DNA of 64,000 nt from Pseudomonas lutea. GTDB lineage: Bacteria > Pseudomonadota > Gammaproteobacteria > Pseudomonadales > Pseudomonadaceae. The translations under genes and the position numbers were made by a program. The stretch lies in NCBI RefSeq assembly GCF_000759445.1, contig NZ_JRMB01000001.1:2170001-2234000 (forward strand). The letters run 5' to 3'. Position 1 is the first letter of the stretch, and each line of letters opens with the position of its first letter. The notes beneath the pieces are model-generated. The model did no database searches, was not told the DNA's origin, and saw nothing but the letters and a program-made list of their open reading frames with translations. Shown one piece after another: positions 17,953-26,549 of this stretch.

Positions 17953-18351
17953 TCAGGCGCTTCGCGGCACCAGATCAAGGCACACAGAATTGATGCAATA
18001 GCGCAGACCAGTCGGTGGCGGTCCATCGGGGAATACGTGACCGAGGTGAGCATCACATTTGCTGCAGACGACTTCGGTGCGGATCATGCCGTGACTGACG
18101 TCGCGCACTTCGACCACCGCGCTGCCTGCAAGCGGCGCGTAAAAGCTCGGCCAGCCGCAGCCCGAGTCGAACTTGGTGGTGGAATCGAACAGCGGCTCGT
18201 TGCAGCAGATGCAATGGTAGACGCCGTCGGTCTTGGTCTCGTTGTATTTGCCGCTGAAGGGGCGCTCCGTTCCCTTGAGCCGGCAGACGTTGTACTGCTC
18301 CGGATCAAGCATGGCTTTCCATTCTTCAAGGGTTTTATCCAGCTTTTCCAC
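17953..18351 (-). CDS. msrB: peptide-methionine (R)-S-oxide reductase
   Basis: 132 residues. It has the zinc-site cysteine pairs C47/C50 and C96/C99, catalytic C119 in RYCINS, a possible resolving C65 in SGCGWPSF, and the HLGHVF signature. It reduces methionine-R-sulfoxide in proteins using thioredoxin. The start is GTG at 18351 with GGAGG 7 bases upstream. A terminator-like hairpin lies in its leader (see 18371-18405). The gpx gene follows on the same strand after 84 bases. Confidence 0.95.
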   Translation of the reverse strand: MEKLDKTLEEWKAMLDPEQYNVCRLKGTERPFSGKYNETKTDGVYHCICCNEPLFDSTTKFDSGCGWPSFYAPLAGSAVVEVRDVSHGMIRTEVVCSKCDAHLGHVFPDGPPPTGLRYCINSVCLDLVPRSA

Positions 18352-18370
18352 GGGTCAACCTCCACAATTG

Positions 18371-18405
18371 AAAAAGCCCGATCTGTGTCTTTTCCACGGA
18401 TCGGG
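18371..18405 (-). terminator. terminator-like hairpin in the msrB leader
   Basis: Stem CCCGATC/GATCGGG, extended inside by GTG/CAC, followed on the minus strand by CTTTTT. It lies about 20 bases upstream of the msrB start. The only gene on the other side is divergent, so there is no obvious upstream transcript for it to end. It may attenuate msrB or simply stop antisense reads. Confidence 0.6.
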
Positions 18406-18543
18406 TGGCACGTATGATTGCGCCTTCGTTGGGCGCCAGTCTGTCACCCGCGTTTGTCGCGTACAAATCCATTTTGCTGGCGTCATGCTCAACGGTCTGC
18501 GCTTTTTCATACAGCAGGCCGTCTCTTATCGGGACCCATCACC

Positions 18544-19755
18544 ATGCAGTTCAGCAAATCGAACAAGCTCGCCAACGTCTGCTACGACATTCGCGGGCCG
18601 GTGCTCAAGCACGCCAAGCGCCTGGAAGAGGAAGGCCATCGCATCCTCAAGCTGAACATCGGCAACCCGGCGCCTTTTGGTTTCGAGGCGCCTGAGGAAA
18701 TCCTGCAGGACGTCATCCGCAACCTACCAACAGCCCAGGGCTACAGTGACTCCAAGGGTCTGTTCAGTGCGCGCAAGGCGGTGATGCAGTACTACCAGCA
18801 GAAGGAAGTCGAAGGCGTCGGCATCGAAGACATCTACCTGGGCAACGGCGTGTCCGAACTCATCGTGATGTCGATGCAGGCCCTGCTCAATAACGGCGAC
18901 GAAGTGTTGGTGCCGGCCCCGGATTATCCGCTGTGGACTGCGGCCGTGGCACTGTCGGGCGGCAACCCTGTGCATTATCTGTGTGACGAGCAGGCCAACT
19001 GGTGGCCGGATCTGGCCGACATCAAGGCCAAGATCACGCCGAACACCAAAGCCATGGTGATCATCAACCCCAATAACCCGACCGGCGCCGTATATTCCCG
19101 CGAAGTACTGCTGGGCATGCTGGAACTCGCCCGTCAGCACAATCTGGTGGTCTTTTCCGACGAGATCTACGACAAGATTCTGTACGACGACGCCGTGCAC
19201 ATCTGCACCGCCTCGCTGGCACCGGACCTGCTGTGCCTGACCTTCAACGGTCTGTCTAAATCCTATCGCGTGGCGGGCTTCCGCTCCGGCTGGATCGCCA
19301 TTTCAGGGCCCAAGCACAATGCGCAAAGCTACATTGAAGGCATCGACATCCTGGCAAACATGCGCCTGTGCGCCAACGTGCCGAGCCAGCATGCGATCCA
19401 GACAGCGCTGGGCGGCTATCAAAGCATCAATGACCTGATCCTGCCGCAAGGCCGTTTGCTGGAGCAACGCAATCGGACCTGGGAACTGCTGAACGATATT
19501 CCTGGCGTCAGCTGCGTCAAGCCCATGGGCGCGCTGTATGCCTTTCCGCGGATCGACCCGAAAGTGTGCCCGATTCACAACGACGAGAAATTCGCGCTGG
19601 ACCTGTTGCTCTCGGAAAAACTGCTGATCGTTCAAGGCACGGCATTCAACTGGCCATGGCCGGACCATTTCCGCGTTGTGACGCTGCCGCGTGTGGATGA
19701 CTTGGAACAGGCCATTGGCCGGATCGGCAATTTCCTGAAATCGTACAAGCAGTAA
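18544..19755 (+). CDS. alaA: PLP-dependent aminotransferase, AlaA-like
   Basis: 403 residues from the ATG at 18544 (QFSKSNKLANVCYDIRG), which matches the usual AlaA N-terminus; the longer in-frame extension is not supported. It is a class I fold aminotransferase: INPNNPTGAVYS near the cofactor, and PLP lysine K239 in FNGLSKSYRVAGFRSGW. AlaA makes alanine from pyruvate and glutamate. The specificity is inferred from overall resemblance only. It is divergent from msrB. Confidence 0.85.
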   Translation: MQFSKSNKLANVCYDIRGPVLKHAKRLEEEGHRILKLNIGNPAPFGFEAPEEILQDVIRNLPTAQGYSDSKGLFSARKAVMQYYQQKEVEGVGIEDIYLGNGVSELIVMSMQALLNNGDEVLVPAPDYPLWTAAVALSGGNPVHYLCDEQANWWPDLADIKAKITPNTKAMVIINPNNPTGAVYSREVLLGMLELARQHNLVVFSDEIYDKILYDDAVHICTASLAPDLLCLTFNGLSKSYRVAGFRSGWIAISGPKHNAQSYIEGIDILANMRLCANVPSQHAIQTALGGYQSINDLILPQGRLLEQRNRTWELLNDIPGVSCVKPMGALYAFPRIDPKVCPIHNDEKFALDLLLSEKLLIVQGTAFNWPWPDHFRVVTLPRVDDLEQAIGRIGNFLKSYKQ

Positions 19756-19764
19756 TGCTGCTTG

Positions 19765-19854
19765 CTGTAGGAGCCGGCTTGCTGGCGAACCCGATTATCA
19801 GTGACGACGATGTCGCCTGACACACCGGATTCGCCAGCAAGCCGGCTCCTGCAG
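19765..19854. repeat. REP inverted pair
   Basis: Arms GGAGCCGGCTTGCTGGCGAA (from 19765) and its complement (to 19854) around a short spacer, immediately after the aminotransferase stop. The rest of the gap up to the htpX start holds nothing I can name apart from a likely promoter. Confidence 0.85.
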
Positions 19855-20020
19855 TTTAGTGCCCAATCGCTCTAATCCTGCACTCTCGCCAAGGCCCTCA
19901 TTTGCCGCGCCACAGCCAGGCGACACAGTTTGAAATAGTCGCCCGGTTGAATACGCCTCCGCATCACCTTATATACCCCCGCAGTACGATACATATTCTT
20001 CCGAGGAGACACTCTTAACC

Positions 20021-20908
20021 ATGATGCGCATTTTGCTGTTTTTGGCCACTAACCTTGCGGTCGTGCTGATTGCCAGCATTACCCTGAGCCTTTTTGGCTT
20101 CAACGGGTTTATGGCGGCCAACGGGGTTGATCTGAACCTCAATCAGCTGCTGATTTTCTGCGCCGTGTTCGGTTTCGCCGGTTCGCTGTTCTCGCTGTTC
20201 ATCTCCAAGTGGATGGCGAAAATGAGCACAGGCACCGAAATCATCACTCAACCCCGCACCCGCCACGAACAATGGCTGCTGCAGACTGTAGAACAGCTGT
20301 CTCGCGATGCCGGGATCAAAATGCCGGAAGTGGGTATTTTTCCGGCTTACGAGGCCAACGCTTTCGCGACCGGCTGGAATAAAAACGACGCGCTGGTTGC
20401 CGTCAGCCAGGGCTTGCTGGAACGGTTTTCGCCCGATGAGGTGAAAGCGGTGCTGGCGCACGAAATCGGTCACGTTGCCAACGGCGACATGGTGACGCTG
20501 GCGCTGGTCCAGGGTGTGGTCAACACCTTCGTGATGTTCTTCGCGCGGATCATCGGCAACTTCGTCGACAAGGTGATTTTCAAGAACGAAGAGGGCCGCG
20601 GTATCGCGTTCTACATCGCGACCATCTTCGCTGAAATCGTGCTGGGTTTCCTGGCCAGCGCCATCGTCATGTGGTTCTCGCGCAAGCGTGAATACCGCGC
20701 CGACGATGCCGGTGCCCGCCTCGCCGGCACTGGCGCGATGATCAGCGCACTGCAGCGCCTGCGCTCGGAGCAGGGCGTTCCGGTGCAGATGCCGGAAAGC
20801 ATGACCGCCTTTGGTATCAACGGTGGCTTGAAGCACGGCCTGGCCGGTCTCTTCATGAGCCACCCGCCACTGGAAGAGCGCATCGAGGCGCTTCGCCGCC
20901 GCGGTTGA
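20021..20908 (+). CDS. htpX: membrane zinc metalloprotease HtpX
   Basis: 295 residues, the normal HtpX length. Two N-terminal membrane helices (about 4-30 and 40-62) are followed by the zinc motif HEIGH at H147-H151, a further hydrophobic pair (about 160-215), and [11 protein letters not shown] with the third zinc ligand. HtpX degrades misfolded inner-membrane proteins with its active site on the cytoplasmic side. It is the last gene before a strong terminator. GGAG lies upstream of the ATG. Confidence 0.96.
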   Translation: MMRILLFLATNLAVVLIASITLSLFGFNGFMAANGVDLNLNQLLIFCAVFGFAGSLFSLFISKWMAKMSTGTEIITQPRTRHEQWLLQTVEQLSRDAGIKMPEVGIFPAYEANAFATGWNKNDALVAVSQGLLERFSPDEVKAVLAHEIGHVANGDMVTLALVQGVVNTFVMFFARIIGNFVDKVIFKNEEGRGIAFYIATIFAEIVLGFLASAIVMWFSRKREYRADDAGARLAGTGAMISALQRLRSEQGVPVQMPESMTAFGINGGLKHGLAGLFMSHPPLEERIEALRRRG

Positions 20909-20924
20909 TCACAGCCGGGCAACG

Positions 20925-20956
20925 AAAAAGGGCGACTGACAAGTCGCCCTTTTTTT
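20925..20956. terminator. Rho-independent terminator after htpX
   Basis: Stem AGGGCGAC/GTCGCCCT with A5 before and T7 after, serving htpX and, on the other strand, tpm. Confidence 0.92.
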
Positions 20957-21012
20957 GCCCAAAAAAATCGCCGTTCACTTGGACTTAATGCCGCTCCAAG
21001 CCCATCCCGCCT

Positions 21013-21669
21013 TTAGCGCCGATACAGCCGGTATGCATATTCCATCAGAGACGTGGCGCCGGCCTGCCTGAACTTGGCGCCCTGCTCCAGCACGTCCAGA
21101 TCCGCAACGCGTTTGACCCGCCAGTCCGGCGACAGCAGCTGCATGACCTCGTCCTCGTCGACCGCGAACGGTGGCCCGGCGATCAGTGACTGATCGTAAT
21201 CCAGCGTGATCAGCAACCCACAGGCGTCTTCGGACAGCAGATGATTGAGCTGCTTGATGTAACGCCAGCGCAGATCGGGGGGCAGCGCGATCAAGGCGGC
21301 GCGATCGTAAAACGCGGTGCAGTCGCCGATGTCCTCGGCACCGAGGGCAAAGAAGTCAGCGCACCAGATCTCAAACCCTTGCGCGCGATAGACCTTGAAG
21401 GCGCCCCGGGTCTCAATTTCCGCCTGCAGGCCGTTTTCACTGAAGAACCCGGCCACGGCGATTTCGGACAATTCGACGCCGACCACATGAAAATCCTGGT
21501 TGGCCAGCCAGACCATGTCGATGCTTTTGCCACACAGTGGCACCAGCACCCGCGCCCCCGGATCAATGGTGAGCTCTGTCCACAGGCGCAATAGATGCGA
21601 ATTCACTGACGCCTGATTGAAGCCGATCTGATTGATCGCCCAGCGCTCATGCCAAAACCGAGGCTCCAT
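21013..21669 (-). CDS. tpm: thiopurine S-methyltransferase
   Basis: 218 residues from the ATG at 21669 (EPRFWHERWAINQIGFNQ), which has AGGAG 7 bases upstream. The ORF can extend by eight residues but without a ribosome site. It has a Rossmann SAM-binding fold: VLVPLCGKSIDMVWLA is motif I with its glycine, and VVGVELSEIAV is motif II. Bacterial Tpm methylates thiols and oxyanions of selenium and tellurium using SAM. It converges with htpX. Confidence 0.95.
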   Translation of the reverse strand: MEPRFWHERWAINQIGFNQASVNSHLLRLWTELTIDPGARVLVPLCGKSIDMVWLANQDFHVVGVELSEIAVAGFFSENGLQAEIETRGAFKVYRAQGFEIWCADFFALGAEDIGDCTAFYDRAALIALPPDLRWRYIKQLNHLLSEDACGLLITLDYDQSLIAGPPFAVDEDEVMQLLSPDWRVKRVADLDVLEQGAKFRQAGATSLMEYAYRLYRR

Positions 21670-21774
21670 AGACACTCCTGATATACCGATCAAAAGGGAC
21701 GAAAACTTATATTAGATTCTGATCGATGGCCTGCCCGATCATGTTGCTCATCTTATACGCTCAGGTCACTGCAA

Positions 21775-22542
21775 ATGCTGCCTAGTCTGTTCATTTCCCA
21801 TGGCTCGCCGATGCTCGCGCTCGAACCGGGTGAGAGCGGTCCGGCACTCGCACGACTGTCCGCCAACCTGCCACGCCCCAGGGCCATCGTCATCGTGTCG
21901 GCGCATTGGGAGACTGCCGAGCTGCGGGTCAACGGTAACCCGCAGCCCGAGACCTGGCATGACTTCGGCGGCTTCCCGCCTGAGCTCTTTGCCGTGCAGT
22001 ATCCGGCGTACGGCCTGCCGGAATTGACGCAGCGCGTGGTGGGACTGCTGGCACATGCGGGCCTTGAGGCGCGCATCGACACGCAACGCCCGTTCGACCA
22101 TGGCGTCTGGGTGCCGCTGTCGCTGATGTACCCGCACGCCGATATTCCGGTGGTGCAGGTTTCGTTACCAGCTCGCCAGGGCCCTGCCTTGCAGACACGC
22201 GTCGGGCAGGCGCTCAAACACCTGCGCGAGGAAGATGTTCTGGTGATCGGCTCCGGCAGCATCACCCACAACCTGCGGGAACTGGACTGGCACGCCGGTC
22301 CCGAAAGCATCGAGCCCTGGGCGTTGGCGTTTCGCGACTGGATGGTGCAAAAGCTGGCAGCTGACGACCTGGACGCGTTGCACGACTATCGAAGCCAGGC
22401 ACCGCACGCTGCGCGCAACCACCCGACCGATGAACACCTGCTGCCGCTGTATTTCGCGCGCGCGGCGGGCGGAGCGTTTAGCATCGCCCATCAAGGCTTC
22501 ACCATGGGCGCGCTGGGCATGGATATCTATCGGTTTGGTTGA
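21775..22542 (+). CDS. LigB-family extradiol dioxygenase (DODA/YgiD type)
   Basis: 255 residues. This is a class III extradiol dioxygenase of the DODA type: opening LFISHGSPMLAL with a metal-binding histidine, IVIVSAHWE with a second, IGSGSITHNLRE, and NHPTDEHLLPLY near the C-terminus. Relatives open DOPA-like catechols or act as YgiD-type enzymes. The natural substrate cannot be told. The start is ATG at 21775, and it is divergent from tpm. Confidence 0.88.
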   Translation: MLPSLFISHGSPMLALEPGESGPALARLSANLPRPRAIVIVSAHWETAELRVNGNPQPETWHDFGGFPPELFAVQYPAYGLPELTQRVVGLLAHAGLEARIDTQRPFDHGVWVPLSLMYPHADIPVVQVSLPARQGPALQTRVGQALKHLREEDVLVIGSGSITHNLRELDWHAGPESIEPWALAFRDWMVQKLAADDLDALHDYRSQAPHAARNHPTDEHLLPLYFARAAGGAFSIAHQGFTMGALGMDIYRFG

Positions 22543-22637
22543 GTGGTAGTTCCGTCGGATGGCCTCAAGGCAATCAACCCGCGGCGGCGTTAAAGACGGG
22601 CTACCTGGGGTCGGCGTTAGCTCTGCTCATGCAAATC

Positions 22638-22664
22638 CGTAGGAGCCGGCTTGCTGGCGAACGC
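22638..22664 (+). repeat. single REP element upstream of the bacteriocin gene
   Basis: GGAGCCGGCTTGCTGGC core. It sits about 110 bases before the first usable bacteriocin start codon. Confidence 0.85.
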
Positions 22665-22777
22665 TATCTGTCCGTGACGTCTGCTCTGGCTGAAACAACG
22701 AACATCTCTCAACGACCATACCTCCCGCCCTCTTTCCATATTCCAATACCCAGCAACATCCCGTAATCGCCCTGCCG

Positions 22778-23959
22778 TTGACCGCTCATCGGCACGCCTG
22801 CATCCTCCCCGGCCTCAAATTCGCGGACACCAGCAGGGTCATGTTCCAGGACGACAACAAAGATCCCTTCTGGGGGGACTCGCTCTTCGCGGGCACGAAG
22901 CTTCCCAACGGCGGCGCATCGTGGGCCGGACAGAACCCGCCCCCGGAACCCGAGCGGGTGCAAACCCCGATACCTGAACGTTGGCCCGCTCCCAGTGAGC
23001 GGACCGACAAAGTCTTCGCCAAGTCCTGCGCCGCGGGCAATTGGTGCAGCACTGACGCAGGAACCGAGATAGAGCCCGCCTCCAACTTCGGCGCGATCAT
23101 GATGGCGGGCGCCATGCTCATGCCGTCCGCTTCCGAAGCAATCGCCACCGCACTCGGCGCAGACATGGCATTGGGGCGCATGGCTGGCGGCGGCATCATG
23201 CAACGCGGCCATACCTGGCTGCTTCGCGGAGCGGGCGGCCCTGCAAGCCTCTTCGTTCTGGGGATGCTCCCGGCAAAGATGGGCGATGGTACGCTCTACA
23301 CCGACGACGAACTGCGCAGCATGGCCCAAGCGACAACACGGGTGCGCTTCCAGCTACGTCGTGACGACGCGGGCGAGCTGCAGGTCTACGGCATTCACTC
23401 CAAAGCGTCGGGCGACGACTCGGTCCGCACAGTGCAAGCCCGCTGGAACGCTGACAAAACTGCGATGGAGGCCCACCTCAGCGGCGTCACCATTCTATGG
23501 ACACCGCGCCGGGGCCGCTTCGGGTCGCTGGACCCGCTGATTTATCCCGAAAACAGCGACGCACGCCTGGGCACCGTCCTCGTCCACCCGATCCCAGACG
23601 ACATGGACAGCCAGCTCGAAGGCCTCCCAGGCGAAGACGTCACTGCCGAAGACTGCATCGTCGTGTTCCCGGCTGAGTCGGGACTACGGTCAATGTATGT
23701 GGTGTATGCGCGGCCATTTAATGGGGATCATGGGTATCATCCGCCACCGAAAGAGCTAGCGGCATTTCCCGAAGCCGCGCCGGCTCGCCGGAAGGGTAAC
23801 CGGCGCAGATGGGAGAGTAAGAAGAGAGTTTATGAGTGGGACTACCAGCATGGAGCAGTTGAGGTGTACGACAAACAGGGCAATCATCTGGGTGAGTTCG
23901 ATCCCGAAACCGGGGAACAGACCGGTGAAGCCAAACCCGAAAGAAAAATAGCAAAATGA
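22778..23959 (+). CDS. S-type bacteriocin with colicin E3-like rRNase domain
   Basis: Up to 393 residues from a TTG at 22778, or 372 from the ATG at 22841. Neither start has a strong ribosome site, and the frame is open back to 22694. The middle (about 120-325) is the S-type pyocin translocation domain (NFGAIMMAGAMLMPS, EDCIVVFPAESGLRSMYVVY). The C-terminus (about 335-393) is a colicin E3/pyocin S6-type rRNase: YEWDYQHGAVEVYD, with D355, H358, E362 and R389 matching the four catalytic residues D510, H513, E517 and R545 of colicin E3 in order and near-exact spacing. That nuclease cuts 16S rRNA in the ribosome A site. The long N-terminal receptor-binding region of pyocins is missing. A probable immunity gene follows 12 bases later. 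Confidence 0.9.
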   Translation: MTAHRHACILPGLKFADTSRVMFQDDNKDPFWGDSLFAGTKLPNGGASWAGQNPPPEPERVQTPIPERWPAPSERTDKVFAKSCAAGNWCSTDAGTEIEPASNFGAIMMAGAMLMPSASEAIATALGADMALGRMAGGGIMQRGHTWLLRGAGGPASLFVLGMLPAKMGDGTLYTDDELRSMAQATTRVRFQLRRDDAGELQVYGIHSKASGDDSVRTVQARWNADKTAMEAHLSGVTILWTPRRGRFGSLDPLIYPENSDARLGTVLVHPIPDDMDSQLEGLPGEDVTAEDCIVVFPAESGLRSMYVVYARPFNGDHGYHPPPKELAAFPEAAPARRKGNRRRWESKKRVYEWDYQHGAVEVYDKQGNHLGEFDPETGEQTGEAKPERKIAK

Positions 23960-23971
23960 ACAGGCCTATTT

Positions 23972-24217
23972 ATGACATTTCTCCTTTTGACTGGCTTCTT
24001 CCCCGAGCCGAATCCAGACAGCTCGCTGCAATTTGAAAAAGACATACCATCGCGCGCAGAACCCCTGGTGCTGAACGTAATGGGTTGGGCCTCCAAACAA
24101 GACGTGCCGTCCGGCGAGCATGACCTTACGGCCCCTCAAGCTGCAGAAATACTTTCAATTCTCGGCGAGCCGTTCAGAGACGAGCTGATCTATGGGATCG
24201 GGCTCTGCAGAGCGTAA
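23972..24217 (+). CDS. probable immunity protein of the E3-type bacteriocin
   Basis: 81 residues, acidic, no signal peptide, 12 bases after the bacteriocin stop. It does not resemble the classic colicin E3 Im3 sequence by eye. Its opening (FLLLTGFFPEPNPDSSLQFE) resembles, as I recall, the separate family annotated as pyocin S6-type immunity. Position, size and strand make immunity the best call. The family assignment is from memory. A terminator follows. Confidence 0.75.
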   Translation: MTFLLLTGFFPEPNPDSSLQFEKDIPSRAEPLVLNVMGWASKQDVPSGEHDLTAPQAAEILSILGEPFRDELIYGIGLCRA

Positions 24218-24396
24218 AAAGGCGCGTGGGACGTGGAGGCAAGATTGCGTTTCTTTCAGACAGTAACTGCGCACACATTAGCTTCCGCCTTAAGCCGGTC
24301 CTATAGAAGTAAACAGCCTGCCAGCGCTCCTTGACGCCGTGCTCTGCCAACCAGCATCAAAATCGCCAAAACAAAAAACCAACCCAAATCCCACAC

Positions 24397-24428
24397 AAAA
24401 AAATCCCCGAACCAGTCGGGGATTTTTT
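24397..24428. terminator. bidirectional terminator
   Basis: Stem ATCCCCGA/TCGGGGAT with A7 before and T6 after, between the immunity gene and the convergent helicase gene. The 180 bases between the immunity stop and this hairpin hold no clear feature. Confidence 0.92.
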
Positions 24429-24456
24429 ATTCAGACAAACAACTCAAGAGAGTTGA

Positions 24457-26133
24457 TCAGTCCTCACGATAGCGACGCAGTTTCAGCTGCTTGCCAGCAA
24501 CGCGGGTGTCTTTCAGCTTGGCCAGCAGGCGCTCGAGGCCGTCTTCCGGCAGCTCGACGAGGCTGAAGCTGTCACGCACCTGGATGCGACCGATTGCTTC
24601 GCGAGCCAGACCGCCTTCGTTGAGGATGGCGCCCAGCAGGTTTTTAGCAGCGATGCCGTCACGGGCACCCAGCGCAGTACGGCAACGAGCACGGCCTTCG
24701 GCCAACGGCACCGGAGCACGACGTTCGCGGTCGCCGCGGTCAGGACGGTCGCCTGCCGGACGCTCGGGACGATCACCACGTGGCGCGTTGTTCGGCACCA
24801 GTGGACGCTCTTTCTCGATAGCACCCAGGGTCAGCGCCTGACCATTGGTGGCCTTGCGCAGCAGAGCGGCGGCCAGGGCACGCGGTGTGCAACCGATATC
24901 GGCAGTCAGGCGGTCCAGCAGTTCACCGTGGCTTGCTTCAGCATCGGCGACCAGCGGCGACAGGCTGTTGGTCAGTTTCTTGATGCGGGCATCGAGAACG
25001 GCCTGGGAGTCCGGCAGACGCACTTCGGCGATTTTCTGACCGGTCATGCGCTCGATTACCTGCAGCATGCGACGCTCACGCGGCGTTACCAGCAACAGCG
25101 CCCGACCTTCGCGACCGGCACGGCCAGTACGGCCGATACGGTGAACGTAGGCTTCCGGGTCGTACGGCATATCAACGTTGAACACGTGAGTGATGCGCGG
25201 AACGTCCAGACCACGGGCAGCAACGTCGGTGGCCACAACGATGTCCAGACGGCCATCCTTGAGCGAGTCGATGACGCGTTCACGCTGGTTCTGGGCGATG
25301 TCGCCGTTCAGTGCAGCAGCCTTGTAGCCTTTGGCTTCGAGGGCGCTTGCCAGATCCAGAGTCGCCTGCTTGGTGCGGACGAACATGATCAGGGCGTCGA
25401 AATCTTCGACTTCCAGCAGGCTCAGCACGGCAGAGGTCTTCTGGTCAGCGTGAACCAGCAGGTGAGCCTGCTCGATCGCGGTAACGGTCTGGGTCTTGCT
25501 CTGGATCTTGACGTGCTTCGGGTCTTTCAGGTGACGCTCGGCGATCGCGCGGATCGACTGCGGCAGGGTCGCCGAGAACAGTACGGTCTGACGGGTCTCC
25601 GGCATGGCCTTGAAGATGACTTCGAGGTCATCCATGAAGCCCAGCTTGAGCATTTCGTCGGCTTCGTCGAGCACCAGGTGATTCACCGTGGCCAGGACTT
25701 TCTCGTCACGGCGCAGGTGGTCACACAGACGACCCGGGGTGGCGACGACGATTTGAGCGCCGTTGCGGATGGCTTTCAGCTGTGGGCCCATCGGCGCGCC
25801 GCCGTAGACAGCCACAACGGTAACGCCCGGCATTTGCTTGGCGTAGGTTTCGAACGCGGTGGCCACTTGCAGGGCCAGTTCACGAGTCGGCGCGAGGATC
25901 AGCGCTTGCGGCTCGCGTTTTGCCGGGTCGATGCGGCTCAGGATAGGCAGAGCGAAGGCGGCGGTTTTACCGGTCCCTGTCTGCGCCTGGCCGATCATGT
26001 CGTGACCGGCGAGAATGATTGGAATCGATTGCTGCTGAATGGCCGAAGGCTCTTCGTAGCCGGTAGCGACTACAGCTGCAACAATATTCGGATGAAGGTT
26101 AAGAGCGGCGAAGCCGCCGGTTTCCTGGGTCAT
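24457..26133 (-). CDS. deaD: DEAD-box ATP-dependent RNA helicase (DeaD/CsdA)
   Basis: 558 residues. Helicase core: Q motif near residue 10-35, Walker A AQTGTGKTAAF, DEAD in VLDEADEML, SAT in VLFSATLP, and the C-terminal HRIGRTGRAGREG. An Arg/Asp/Gly-rich linker (GDRPERPAGDRPDRGDRERR region, about 440-470) leads to a DbpA/CsdA-type RNA-binding domain to the end. It unwinds structured RNA in ribosome assembly and cold adaptation. It is alone on its strand with a long untranslated stretch upstream. Confidence 0.95.
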   Translation of the reverse strand: MTQETGGFAALNLHPNIVAAVVATGYEEPSAIQQQSIPIILAGHDMIGQAQTGTGKTAAFALPILSRIDPAKREPQALILAPTRELALQVATAFETYAKQMPGVTVVAVYGGAPMGPQLKAIRNGAQIVVATPGRLCDHLRRDEKVLATVNHLVLDEADEMLKLGFMDDLEVIFKAMPETRQTVLFSATLPQSIRAIAERHLKDPKHVKIQSKTQTVTAIEQAHLLVHADQKTSAVLSLLEVEDFDALIMFVRTKQATLDLASALEAKGYKAAALNGDIAQNQRERVIDSLKDGRLDIVVATDVAARGLDVPRITHVFNVDMPYDPEAYVHRIGRTGRAGREGRALLLVTPRERRMLQVIERMTGQKIAEVRLPDSQAVLDARIKKLTNSLSPLVADAEASHGELLDRLTADIGCTPRALAAALLRKATNGQALTLGAIEKERPLVPNNAPRGDRPERPAGDRPDRGDRERRAPVPLAEGRARCRTALGARDGIAAKNLLGAILNEGGLAREAIGRIQVRDSFSLVELPEDGLERLLAKLKDTRVAGKQLKLRRYRED

Positions 26134-26549
26134 GGGTCTGCCTCTGAGTGCATCCGCAAAGACCCATGCTTCAAAGCTGCGCGTGCCGTGTAAGACCCTA
26201 GAGTCACCCTGGCTGCTTTGTCGGCGGGGATTTGCGAAAACGTATTGATGAATGGATCGTCATGGGTGGTTCGTGACCGAACCGGTTAATGAAGATGGCT
26301 TCACAAACCCATACCGTGACGAGGGCCCTATGAAAGGCCGGCGCGCACTATACCGGAAATACTGAAAAAAGTGAGGATTTTTTTCGCAAAACAGCGCCTT
26401 GCGGCCAACTGTCACAGGCTTTGCGCAAAGCTGCGACAGTGTCTACTTTTCAACTGCCCCGGTATCGATGGCGAACAGAGCTTAAACGATTCACCCGCAC
26501 AGTGCGACACCTCACCCTTCCTTTCTCCTCATCTGCAGGAAACAGCGAC
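26134..26549 (-). promoter_or_regulatory. long leader/promoter gap upstream of deaD
   Basis: A gap of about 415 bases between divergent genes. Long structured leaders are common for cold-shock helicases, and this one could serve that purpose. Apart from GACCGAACCGGTT near 26276 I see no certain element. The right end holds the crotonase leader. Confidence 0.35.
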
